This document shows positions 54,708 to 64,000 of a stretch of 64,000 nt of DNA, one piece after another. Below the pieces are notes generated by a model, which did no database searches, was not told the DNA's origin, and worked only from the letters and a program-made list of their open reading frames with translations. How positions within the stretch are numbered: position 1 is the stretch's first letter; each line of letters opens with the position of its first letter. The stretch is taken from the NCBI RefSeq assembly GCF_020283565.1, contig NC_060060.1, forward strand, positions 25,792,001 to 25,856,000, read 5' to 3'. This DNA comes from Trifolium pratense. Taxonomy: Eukaryota; Streptophyta; Magnoliopsida; Fabales; Fabaceae. Both the position numbers and the translations under genes were made by a program.

Positions 54708-56223
54708 ATGAATATCATGTATCTCACTCTTACTACTAATGTGCTAGTAACATTACTTTTACTCTTACCATCACCAACAAACCCAAAACAAATTCCAGTT
54801 CCAGTCTTAGCATCACCCACAAACCCAAAACAGATTCCAATTCCAGCAGTATATGTTTTTGGTGATTCACTTGTTGACAGTGGTAACAACAATTATCTTC
54901 CAATAGAATCAAATGCAAAATTTCTTCCTTATGGTATAGACTTTGGTGGCAAACCTACTGGTCGATGCACTAATGGAAAAACCGTGGTTGATTACTTAGG
55001 TGAGAAAACACAATTTACATTCACTCTTTGCTGATCAATTTTTGTTTCATATATAAATTCTTAGTTCATTCATTCTGATAAAACAAAATCATAGTCCCCA
55101 TTAATTAATTAATTAATTAGTTCCTGTTTATGCAGCTATACATCTTGGACTACCTTTTATTCCTCCATATTTGGGCCTTACAAAGATACAAAGACACAAA
55201 ATCAAAACTGGCATAAATTTTGCATCTGCTGGTTCTGGCATTCTTCCAGAAACCAACAACAATGTAAATTTTTTAACTACATTACATTCTCAAGTTAATC
55301 ATATTGAATAGGGCAATTTCCTTTTTATTATCATGTATAAGGATAATACAATATATTTCTACATATTGAATAGGGCAATTTCCATTTTGCAGCTTAGTTT
55401 GCCTCTTGACAAACAGATAAAATTATTCGAAAAGTTTATTAAGAATAATTTACCAAATATGTTTGCTGATAAAGTAGAGAGGCATCTATCTGAATCACTG
55501 TTTGTTGTCTCCACTGGTGTGAATGACCACTTCACTGCTACCAGAAATTTTCGTGGCTCTAGAAAATTTGACTCCTATCTGCTAAAGGAATTTTCCCTAC
55601 GCATTCAGGTATATATATATATGTGTGAGTGTGACATTTAGAAATAATAGATTAGACACACTGTATAATTGTTAAACTTTATTTTGAAATTAATGCAGAA
55701 AATGTACAGCCTAGGAGTTAGAAGGGTTTTTGTGAATAATTTGCCACCAGCTGGGTGCTTTCCATCAAGAGCTGCAAAATCAAGAGCAATAGGAGAATGT
55801 AATGAGAAAATAAATAGGGCAATTTCCATTTACAATAGTCATTTGCCGAATTTACTTGGAAAGCTGCAGTCCCAACTTCCGGACTTTACCTTTATTCATT
55901 CAGATCTGTATGAGCACCTTATAGGATTAAGGAAAACTGGATATAAATATGGTAAGACATTGATTTATATATAATGACTTGTGTTGACATTGTTGAATAA
56001 TATATAATTTATTTAATTTTCAGGGATATCGGAAATATGGAGACCTTGCTGCCCAAATAGCATTTCCGGTGATCTCATATGCCATCCGTACAATGCTACT
56101 TGTGAAAACCGAAATAACCACATCTTCTTCGATGACCACCCATCACAGATGGCGAACCATATATATGCCAGACATTGCTTCGTTGAGAAGACAATATGTA
56201 AGTCATCGGGCATCATGATGTGA
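54708..56223 (+). CDS. GDSL esterase/lipase, secreted
   Basis: Five exons, 54708-54999, 55136-55263, 55393-55608, 55699-55951 and 56024-56223, with GT-AG borders, encode 362 residues, normal for the plant GDSL family. An N-terminal hydrophobic signal ([17 protein letters not shown]) targets the secretory pathway. Block I is [12 protein letters not shown] (nucleophile Ser), block II is [10 protein letters not shown] (Gly), block III is STGVND (Asn), and block V is [14 protein letters not shown] (Asp-x-x-His). All four catalytic residues are present. [15 protein letters not shown] and the ECN motif are also typical. Just after the signal peptide a 15-residue segment is tandemly repeated ([11 protein letters not shown] / [11 protein letters not shown]). 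It hydrolyses esters of unknown substrate, probably in the cell wall or apoplast. Confidence 0.95.
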
Positions 56224-56504
56224 TGTGATAGGAGGAAGGAATAGGATCCTTGCTATTATTAGTACTAATACTATGAAGGGATGACCATATGTTGTTGTCT
56301 CATGATGTTTGTAATTGTTAGTGATAATATAAAACAAACTAAAAAATAAAATAAAATTATGTTGGCTTTGTGGGCAAATTCAAAACCTATAAGAAGCACT
56401 CTTGAGCATTAAAGATGCAATATATCCTTAAATTATTTATCTTTATTTAACATATTATTCTCATCCATACACCGACATTAGATTACAATAAACATTCACA
56501 AAAC
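56224..56504. other. GDSL 3' region and spacer to the cysteine-rich peptide gene
   Basis: Convergent arrangement: the GDSL gene stops at 56223 and the minus-strand peptide gene stops at 56505. The spacer is AT-rich. No terminator or repeat recognised. Confidence 0.6.
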
Positions 56505-56945
56505 TCAATTTAATGGACTATGAACATTATTGATTTGATTGATCGGTGGAATTAATATACATGTGCATCCATCTTTTCTACAAACAGGAATACCCCTAAC
56601 ACCAATAAGACAACGATAACAATTTAAACACATATTATCATTTTGACATAAGTTTGGACAATCTGCCTTACAATTTGTAACTCTTTGTGAGGTTACAATC
56701 TCAGCATTGATCCGTCCTTTTTCGATGGAAAAATTTGTAAACATAAATAATATATGAAATTAAGAATAATATTTTATGTTTATTAAAAATAAAAACAATG
56801 TTTTATAGTGTAACAAAATTTAGATTTAATGGATGAGGGAAATTAAAATAAAGATATGATCAATAAGATATTTTCTCAAACCTGAAATGATCAATAAAGC
56901 AACCAATAGTGTAAATTTGGGAATAAAATGTCTTGTTGTTTCCAT
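56505..56945 (-). CDS. Cysteine-rich secreted peptide (91 residues, nine cysteines), family unknown
   Basis: Two minus-strand exons, 56945-56882 and 56716-56505, joined at GT-AG sites in phase 1. Exon 1 holds the ATG and a signal peptide (FIPKFTLLVALLIISG). Exon 2 starts GRINAEIVTSQRVTN and holds nine Cys spaced C-x3-C-x3-C-x5-C-x2-C-x2-C-x9-C-x4-C-x-C, ending with a hydrophobic/Asn tail (CILIPPINQINN). The two-exon layout with the signal in exon 1 is typical of plant cysteine-rich peptides (defensin-like, NCR-like). The spacing does not match the classic NCR, thionin or albumin-1 patterns I know. Secreted antimicrobial or signalling roles are inference only. The odd number of Cys allows one free thiol or dimerisation. 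Confidence 0.75.
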
Positions 56946-58124
56946 CTTAATTAATTAGTTATAAAATATAATATAATGCATATGTTCGTTCTCTGGGCAA
57001 ATACTTGTATAGGCAAATTGTATTAATTAATGCTTGGATAAGTAAAAGATTAAATTTCAGCCAACCATAAGAAAAAAACAATGCTCCCTCCTTATATTTA
57101 ATAAATTTGGTTATATTCACTTTTTAGGTTCATTTTATATTTAATGAATTTGGTATATATTATAGACTAGATTCATTAATTTTTTTTTTATGACAAAAAA
57201 TTCATTAAATATATAATAAACCTAAAAAGTGTATTTTTGTTTATAAAGTGTTAGTAAAAGATTAAATATACTCCCTCCGTACTTTAATATACTCCCCCGT
57301 CCCAAAATATAAAGAAAAAAGAAAGTTAATGTATTTGGTTAAGATTTTGGACTAAATACATCAAAAAAATTTGACCATTCATTAAATTTTGAGTACGTCA
57401 CTTTGACATTTTTACACGTATTAAGAAATGTAATTAATGTTATATGAAAAAGAGAAACTATGAGTTATTTATAAAATTGTGCAAGAAAAAATAAATTGAA
57501 GAATTGATGAAAAAAGGGAGAGTAATAAATAGTTGAAAGTATAATAGAAAAAATAACATTAAATAATTCATTAGTAATGTAAAGTGACATATAATTTGGT
57601 ATAATTTTTTTTTATCAAAGTGACATAATTTGGTACGGAGGAAGTGAAATATTTGTATTTGTATATAATTCTAGGATAAAACTAATTTGCAGATGTAAGG
57701 ACGAATTTTATAGTAGTAGTTAATGTAGTCAACTATATTATATTTACTCTTTCATATTTTTTTATGCATTAATTAATACAATATATATTTATATTACATG
57801 TATCAATAAAAAATACTAGTAATTGAGTGGTTACTGGTTAATGATCGATGATAGTTAATTATAGGCTAAATTGCACTTTTGGTCTCCTAAGTTTTAGAAA
57901 GTTGCAATTTTGGCCTTTATATGTTTCAAAATAGAAAGTTGCAATTTTGGTCTCCTAAGTTTTAGAAAGTTGCAATTACGGAGGAAGTTTTGACCCTAAT
58001 GTTTACTTCCTTTTCCAAAATGTCAATTTTGACCAAGTCAAAGCTGATGTGGCAAGTCACGTGAGTGACTCAGCTGCCACATCAGTTTTTTTTTTTGTTT
58101 GTTATCTTATAATTAAAAGAAGAA
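56946..58124. other. AT-rich spacer with MITE remnants
   Basis: No gene seen. Contains an inverted pair around TTTAATGAATTTGGT (57095-57240), a Stowaway-like element (57271-57645) and a GTTGCAATTTTGGTCTCCTAAG repeat (57895-57990). The last resembles a widespread dispersed element end. Confidence 0.6.
57271..57645. mobile_element. Stowaway-like MITE, composite
   Basis: The left CTCCCTCCGTACTTTAATAT pairs with the reverse complement of the right end (CTTCCTCCGTACCAAATTAT). A second Stowaway-type start (CTCCCCCGTCCCAAAATATA) lies 22 bases inside, so two elements are nested. The left TA is present; the right TA is lost. Confidence 0.65.
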
Positions 58125-59307
58125 AAATGCTAAACAGTGCCCCGGGGCGGGGACACTGGTTAAGCATGTTAAAATAGAAATTTTTTCTCGAAATGCGCGT
58201 ATTCAATGCCTCAAAAATACAAAAAGTTATCTTTTCAATATAAATTTTATTTTTTATTACCTTTTTAAGTATCCTTAACAAGTGTCCCGGGACACTGTTT
58301 AACATGACAAAAAAAAAAACATAACACCCAAAATTGCAAAACCTTTACTCTTCTCAATCGCACAAAAACTTCTCTTCTCAATTGCAAAACTCAAACAAAT
58401 TCTATTGTTCGATTTCGACTGTGCTGCAAGGCTTTTCTTTTAAAATTGACTCCCCCGAGTAAACTTCCGAAGAAACTGCTAGCAAAGAAATGAAAATTAC
58501 TTTGATATGCATCTATCATCCGTGAAGCAATTTATTCTCTGTACAATATTTTATAACCGGTCCTATGTTTTTCTTTAGCAGTTAATTGTGTATTGGATTG
58601 CAGAACAGACTAATGCCTGCATTTTTTTTTTCACTGTAATTTGTATTTGATGCAATAATACTGTTATAATTTTGAGTAGTGTGTTGTTAGCTTCTTGCAT
58701 ATGTTTTTATGGTTCCACTTAGTGGCTGATTGTTTGTTTTTCAAGTCCCTAGAGTTTGAGGTGTGCTTATAGGTGTTTGTTTTTCCGTGTAGTTTTAGAT
58801 GATTGTTTTTGTTGTGGAGCTGGCCTTTTGGCTTTAGTGTGTTTAGATGCTAAGTGCCCCTTGTGCTCTGTTTCTTATATTATGAATGGTTTAATTTTTG
58901 CTTTGATTTATTAGATGGTAAAATAGTCGTAGATGTCAGTTTAATTTTTGCTTCAATTAAATCTTGTTCCATCGTGCTGCGATGGTCTTCATCGTGGCGC
59001 GACAGTTCTGCTTGATTTCTTCATTTTTTGCTCTATGCAATTTCTTCTTTTGCTTCTTGGCAAAAAACTTGATAACTTTAGGTATTTTGCCTGATTTTGG
59101 TCTTCAAAAACTATCCTAAAGAATAGCTAAAAACATCATATAATTAAGTTGGAGTGAAGTAGTGTTTGGCATGTTCAAGGTATTCACATATAACAATTGG
59201 TCTTAGACTTATTTTTATCCCTCTTGTTCTTCCATCGTGCTGCGATGGTCTTCATCATGACGCGACAATCCCTTAACCAGTGTCCCGGGGACATTGTTTA
59301 GCACTTT
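58125..59307. mobile_element. TIR element with CCCGGG-bearing ends (1.18 kb), composite
   Basis: The left AATGCTAAACAGTGCCCCGG...GGGGACACTGGTTAAGC pairs with the reverse complement of the right end (AGTGCTAAACAATGTCCCCGGGACACTGGTTAAGG). A third end of the same type in right-end orientation lies at 58270-58306 (TTAACAAGTGTCCCGGGACA), so a 180-bp MITE and a 1.2-kb element share the left end. A direct repeat CCATCGTGCTGCGATGGTC occurs at 58975 and 59232. No transposase. Confidence 0.7.
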
Positions 59308-59339
59308 CCTTTTTTTATTCATTTATACTGATTTGCAGG

Positions 59340-59600
59340 GGTTCTAAACCCCTCGGGGATTCGACTTCCCCTGGGGGGTAGGGTACTACGAAATGAAATG
59401 GATCGGGGATTATCAATAAAGACTTCAACATAACCCCCGCTACTTGAACGCTATACCAGCGGTCCGCAGAACTCCCGCAAACATTTTATGGGAATCGATT
59501 AATTGGCAGTTTTTCAAACTCCCGGAAAATAAGTTGCGGAGGTTGAAAACCCCCTATATGGATAAATTACCCCCGCAAAATAGCATGTTTTTTTGTAGTG
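59340..59600 (-). mobile_element. CACTA (En/Spm) transposon end fragment
   Basis: Ends at 59600 with TTTTTTTGTAGTG, i.e. CACTACAAAAAAACATGCT on the minus strand, the canonical CACTA terminus. The subterminal region is rich in CCCGC / GCGG motifs (CCCCCGCAAAATAGCATG, GTTGCGGAGG). No opposite end was found, so it is truncated. Confidence 0.7.
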
Positions 59601-60300
59601 TATTGCTTTTGACACTGCAACTGATGCTGCAAAGGTACACTCAATTGAATACCATTTTAATTATGATCAAGCTGTTAAATAAATAAATGGTTAATTATTA
59701 TATATTGGCTTTAATATAATTTATTTTGTTAAGCTAGCAATGGGGGACTCTGATTTGGTGGAAGCAAGGTGCATTAAAGACATTGAAGACACCCTCAGCA
59801 TAATTCGTCTCAGGTTTGGAGATAATTCAAAGCCTCTCTCTTTAGTAATAATAATAATTTCAAGAAAGAAAAAAAACCTTAATTAATATTTTAGTTCGTC
59901 CTTCAAAAATGTTAATCGGGCGTGTAACTTTGTAGGTTGTAGCAGTTGCTTCACCGCCAAAGGAAATAGCTTGCTGGGTTACATCCAAAGCAAAATAATT
60001 CAATCAGAAGATAATTCATGTGCCGTTACTTATATTGTTCAGGTATGTATAATTTTAAAGTATTTACTTACTTTACGAGATCTTTTTTTTTTGAATCATA
60101 CTTTACTATCATCTTAGATTATTATGGATAATTTCAATATTTCCATCTTTTCTTTGTTTCTGATCATATAAGGTATACATATTTCTCTGCAGACTAGTGG
60201 CGTTATATTATTTCCCAGGTGTCAAGAATGATAAGAACAAAAGACAAACGAAAGGACTGACTGGGGCTGATGCAAGAAAAGGTACTAATTATGGTATTGG
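59601..60300 (+). pseudogene. Exon-like fragments of an unidentified gene
   Basis: Three stretches look spliced: 59737-59809 (MGDSDLVEARCIKDIEDTL, then a CTCAG|GTTTGG donor), 59937-60042 (after TTTGTAG; frame CSSCFTAKGNSLLGYI... CAVTYIVQ, then CAG|GTATGT), and 60194-60281 (after CTCTGCAG; ALYYFPGVKNDKNKRQ... GADARK, then AAAG|GTACT). The frames do not join cleanly across all three, so this is a gene fragment or a decayed gene, perhaps carried by a transposon. The family is not recognised. Confidence 0.3.
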
Positions 60301-60626
60301 TATAGTTACCTTTCCAAATTGTTTCTGTTTGGTCCATCATCATTTACTTGTTTTTTACAGTTTTTTCCAGGGGCAATTTAGTTTATTTTTTTACTATGTT
60401 TTAAGAAATTTTTGGATCAGAAGGATATTGTATCTATTCCTAGGTTTATGATATTGATGATGACAATGTGTTTTAGGTTTTGACTGTATGAATTTCTTTA
60501 ATCATTTTTATAGGACTAACTAATTCAAATTTTAGAAATTTGAGGGACCAACTTGAAACTTTTAAAACATAAGGGACCAATTTGAAACAAAAAAAACATA
60601 AGAGACCAACTTAAAACCTAAAATAA
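60301..60626. other. Non-coding, with left part of a MITE split by the LINE
   Basis: Bases 60535-60642 contain GGGACCAANTTGAAAC and CATAAGGGACCAAAT repeats related to the MITE at 11445-11789. The right part resumes at 61971 (CATAAGGGACCAAATATACAATTAAG). Confidence 0.6.
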
Positions 60627-60640
60627 ACATAAGGGACCAA

Positions 60641-61882
60641 ATGGTGCGGATCCAAAGAAACTTTCTTTGGGGAGGAAGTGCGGAGGACAAAAAAATGTGC
60701 TGGGTAAAATGGGCACAAGTGTGTTTACCCAAAGAGAAGGGAGGATTGGGTGTGAGAGATTTAGATATGTTCAATTTGGCTTTGTTGAGTAAATGGAAGT
60801 GGAGGTGTATAGATGAGAAACATGCACTCTGGTACGATTTATTGCAGTTCCGTTACGGGCCTCTTTCTATTAAAATTCTTAGCCGGGAAGCAGTAATTAC
60901 GGGTCCTAAGGATTCTCTTTGGTGGAGAGATGTGGTAGGAGTCGGGGGGAAGGATGAAGACTGTTGGTTTCCTTCACAAGTCAGCAGCAGGGTGGGTAAT
61001 GGTAAAACTATTAGTTTTTGGAAAGAGAAATGGTTTGGGGCTACGCCGTTAAGGGACCTTTTCCCTAGTTTATTTGCGAAAGAGCTTCACAAAGACTGTG
61101 TGGTATCAGACATAATCCAGCTGGACATTTTTAAGCTGAATTGGACTAGAGATTGGTTGACATCTTTGACGCACGCCGAATCTGTAGAGAAGGCAGAATT
61201 AGAGCATCTTTTGTTCGGTTTGGTTCTTCAATCGGACATAGCAGACCGGTGGCGATGGAACACTGCTGTGACAGGTTTGTTCAATGTAAAATCTGTGTAT
61301 TTTTTTCTGCAATCTCGCCTTGAGTCGAATAATATCGATCCAGATATTTTGACTGCTTTACACAAATTATGGAAGAATAATGTTCCATCTAAGGTGGGAG
61401 TGTTTGGTTGGCGGTTGCTTCTTGACAAACTACCGACAAGAGCGAATTTAGCATCCAAAGGTATTTTATCCAGCCCACATGATTTACCTTGTGTCTTTTG
61501 TTTTCAAGTTGCGGAGGACTGCAATCATCTTTTCTTCAGTTGTAATAAAGTTACTGAACTTTGGAGACAAGTTTGTTTGTGGCTGGGCTGTGATTATAAC
61601 TTACAGGAGGTGGGTTGTAAACATTTTTTGTCTTTTGGTTTAATTATTAAATCCAAGAAAGGCAAGAAGGTTAGACACTTGATTTGGTTAGCAACAACTT
61701 GGTGTTTATGGCGTACGAGAAACAATATTCTGTTTAGAGGTGACAAGGCTGATTTTTCTGCACTGCTTGATCAAATTAGATTCATTTCTTGGCTCTGGTT
61801 TGGTGGTAGAGCGGGACGCAAAGCAGGATATTCGTATTCCAATTGGTGTATTAATCCACTATGTTGTTTACAAAGCTTTTGA
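60641..61882 (+). pseudogene. LINE ORF2 C-terminal part (zf-RVT domain), truncated
   Basis: 413 open codons. The first ATG overlaps the target duplication, so it is not a native start. It opens in the RT thumb-side region (RNFLWGGSAEDKKMCWVKW, GGLGVRDLDMFNLALLSKW), passes GNGKTISFWKEKWFGATPL and RWRWNTAVTGLFNVKSVY, and ends with the zf-RVT domain (WRLLLDKLPTRANL, CVFCFQVAEDCNHLFFSC, LWRTRNNILF) at about 215-375. The RT core, endonuclease and ORF1 are missing. It has no internal stop, implying a fairly recent insertion. It cannot move by itself. Confidence 0.9.
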
Positions 61883-61970
61883 AACTTTTTAGTTTCCTTT
61901 ATGTATTGTAAGGATTGAGTACTCCTTGTACTTCTTATTAATACAATCTTTTGCTTATAAAAAAAAAAAT
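60643..61970 (+). mobile_element. 5'-truncated LINE with 16-bp target duplication
   Basis: The 16-bp repeat ACATAAGGGACCAAAT flanks it (60627-60642 and 61971-61986). It ends in a short A-rich tail (AAAAAAAAAAT). The ORF2 3' part is open (stop at 61880-61882) and a 3' UTR of about 80 bases follows. The truncated 5' end and A-tail are the marks of target-primed reverse transcription. It landed inside a dispersed MITE. Confidence 0.92.
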
Positions 61971-62186
61971 ACATAAGGGACCAAATATACAATTAAGTCA
62001 ATTATTTATTAATTGTTTTGGTCAAAATTATATATTTATTGAAAAAAAGTTATATCAAAAAGAATCATCAAACAAATCATATGGATATCACCATAAGAAA
62101 ATATTTATTATTTTCAAGCTTGATATTGAATACATGATCATTTTTGTAATTTATTTCTCAACATTGATTTTTGCATAAAAATAAAA

Positions 62187-62711
62187 CTATGGTCGAGTCT
62201 TTCCATTGCACTCACACTCTCCATTAACGCAATTTCCAGTAAGACCAAATTTCCTTTCACATGTTACAATGCATTTCATCCGGTCGCATGCAGGGCCGAT
62301 CGTGATTCTTTGGATATCCTGTTTGAATATAAAAAATGACCCTTAATAAAATAAAAATAAAAAATTCAAAATAAAATCATTCATATTTAAATTGTAAATC
62401 ATTTGAGTATCCCTTGTACTTCTTATAATTCAATTTTGCATATAAAAAAAAAATTGTAAATCACTTGCATGTATCACTCACTATGGTTTGTTCCGCAGAA
62501 TCAGAAACTTTATGCTCAGCCATTACCTCACCGTTTGCACTGCATCAAGTAAATTAAAATCCATAGATAAACGAAAGACAAAAACCATGAGAATAAGATT
62601 AAAGAGAATATATATTATAGTAAAAAGAAAGAGAAAATTGGTTATGTACCATAGCAACAATATGAAGAGAGAAAGAAGAATAGAGAGAAAAATAAGATTT
62701 TGATTTCTCAT
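62187..62711 (-). CDS. Defensin-like (CS-alpha-beta type) secreted peptide, 83 residues
   Basis: Three minus-strand exons, 62711-62650, 62539-62482 and 62318-62187, join in frame at GT-AG sites. Exon 1 encodes a signal peptide (LIFLSILLSLFILLL) that ends in exon 2 at CANG/EV. Exon 2 adds a short charged pro-segment (AEHKVSDSAEQTI). Exon 3 carries the whole cysteine domain with C-x4-C-x3-C-x9-C-x4-C-x-C, including CIVTCERKFGLTGNCVNGEC and a final CEC. The C-x3-C and C-x-C pair is the cysteine-stabilised alpha/beta signature shared by defensin-like peptides. The role is unknown: antimicrobial, reproductive or symbiotic signalling are all possible. Each piece is too short to be noticed as an ORF. 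Intact, no stop. Confidence 0.8.
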
Positions 62712-62769
62712 TTTGTTTAGCTTGAAATGGATTGCCACAATGTTGTATGATTTTCAGCAAGTTGGTGTT

Positions 62770-62785
62770 TACATATATATTACTA
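62770..62785 (-). promoter_or_regulatory. TATA-like box upstream of the defensin-like gene
   Basis: Minus-strand TAGTAATATATATGTAAAC lies about 60-75 bases before the ATG at 62711, a suitable position for a core promoter. Confidence 0.4.
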
Positions 62786-63040
62786 TCAAGGGAAAAAGTT
62801 GCATATTTGGCAGTAAAGAACAAGATTACAAAATTTATTACATTACCATTAAACGTTATATAATTAATGGGTCAAATATCTTATAGTTTGAATTGAACTT
62901 TTTTCACATGTCTGAAAGAACCTTAAAAGTCTACGAAGTGTGTGGAATCAAAAACACCGAAACCAGGGACGGATCCAGGAATCTATAAAATAGGAGGTCG
63001 GAATAATTAAATAATAAATATTTTACGTCTTAACCCGCGG

Positions 63041-63960
63041 AATAACTAAATAATAAATATGTGGAGAATTATGCATAATAGATTACCTACAGATAATCTT
63101 CTCTCTCATAGAGGTAGGGATGGCAACGGGCGCCCATGGGTACGGGTTTGACACTTACCAAACCCACACCCGAAATCATCACTCAAACCCAAACTCAAAC
63201 CCAAAGGCTGTTCGGGTAACAAAACAACACCCACGCCCACACCCATTGGGTTCGGGTTTTTTCCACACAAACCCGCATCACATTTGAAAATAATTTGCAT
63301 ATTTAAGAAATTAAATTCCAACATAGACTTTGAATTAAATTACAACTAAAATTAAGGTCTTCCAAGAAAATTCAAACATAGACTTTCAAGAAATTAATTA
63401 CAACATAGACTTTCAAGAAATTAAATTACAACTAAAATTAATGTCTTCCAAGAAAATTGAGAGACTATGTGGGGTAATTAGGTAATTATAAAATATTTTG
63501 GGTGGGTGTATGGGTTTCGAGTGTGGGTTTGACTGATACAAAACCCACACCCATATTATTGGGTGTCACCCGAACCCAAACCCAGTCAAATCGGATTTCG
63601 CCCGTTGACTTGGGTTTGGGTTCGGGTGGGTCTCTCGGGTTTGAGTTTTTTTGCCATGCCTACATAGAGGTTGTTATATTGTCTCAAAATGCGATCTTTG
63701 TAGGGAGGATGCTGAAACCATACATCATATTTTTTGCGATTGTCGTTTTTCTAAGGCTATTTGGCATTGGTTTGCCTCTGTTATTTCTCTGCAAATTGAC
63801 ACGAGTACTGTTAATTCTATTTTTGATATTTGTAACATATTGGAATTCTCAATGTAAAGTTGTTGTTATTGCTGCAGTTATTAATATTTTTAATACTATA
63901 TGGTGGTGCAGGAACCAACACAGGTTTGAAGGAAAATCTATCTATTAGAGATCTGCGGTC
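63041..63960 (+). pseudogene. LINE zf-RVT remnant split by a hAT MITE
   Basis: Left part (63059-63114): WRIMHNRLPTDNLLSHRG. The right part resumes with the target duplication and continues CYIVSKCDLCREDAETIHHI then FCDCRFSKAIWHWF, rebuilding a zf-RVT domain with C-x2-C and H-x3-C. Downstream frames shift (WWCRNQHRFEGKSIY). No other LINE part is in the window. Confidence 0.8.
63115..63662. mobile_element. hAT-type MITE (548 bp) with 8-bp TSD
   Basis: Ends TAGGGATGGCAA and TTGCCATGCCTA, flanked by the perfect 8-bp duplication CATAGAGG (63107-63114 and 63663-63670), the hAT signature. Subterminal regions are rich in AAACCCANACCC / GGGTTTGGGTT motifs in inverted arrangement. No transposase. Confidence 0.9.
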
Positions 63961-64000
63961 AACACAATAATCTTCAATATTTCTTTATCTGGCAATTTAT

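Overview
This is a plant nuclear window, most likely from a papilionoid legume (inference: AT-rich, five host-type genes split by GT-AG introns, two small cysteine-rich secreted-peptide genes, and dense nested LTR, LINE, SINE, Mutator-like, hAT, CACTA, PIF/Harbinger and Helitron elements). No RNA genes or CRISPR arrays were seen. Roughly the first 36 kb is transposon-dominated, 37-57 kb carries the recognisable single-copy genes, and the last 7 kb mixes transposons with a defensin-like gene. Region 1 (1-5.0 kb): a decayed Ty3/gypsy remnant on the minus strand, interrupted by a Mutator-like MITE with a 9-bp target duplication. Region 2 (5.0-19.6 kb): a tandem duplication. Unit A (5.04-14.86 kb) and unit B (14.87-19.64 kb) are about 1 percent diverged where compared by eye. 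Four elements sit only in unit A: a 256-bp MITE, a 2.36-kb non-autonomous LTR element with one proline-rich ORF, a 345-bp MITE, and a 2.2-kb gag-protease copia element. The junction carries a 16-bp templated-looking filler. Both units hold a small 58-residue ORF, an exon-like fragment, a tRNA-derived SINE and the 3' part of a LINE. Region 3 (18.8-28.8 kb): a degenerate LINE, then a truncated copia element whose LTR was split at its TATA box by a 5.45-kb Ty3/gypsy chromovirus with apparently identical LTRs. Region 4 (28.8-36.4 kb): a 46-bp minisatellite, a third diverged copy of the unit A/B intron-like sequence, a 2.7-kb Mutator-like element, and a 1.3-kb Helitron. Region 5 (37.1-56.9 kb): a seven-exon bHLH gene closely matching BIM2 (brassinosteroid signalling) with a 5.3-kb fifth intron full of transposons; a four-exon SRG1-like 2-oxoglutarate/Fe(II) dioxygenase on the minus strand; a five-exon GDSL esterase/lipase; and a two-exon cysteine-rich secreted peptide with nine cysteines. 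Region 6 (57-64 kb): MITEs, a CACTA end, exon-like fragments, a LINE with a 16-bp target duplication, a three-exon defensin-like gene, and a hAT MITE inside another LINE remnant. The host genes show no operon-like relation. The strongest novelty candidates are the LTR element with the non-gag-like proline-rich ORF, the two secreted-peptide genes, and the recombination history of the tandem duplication.
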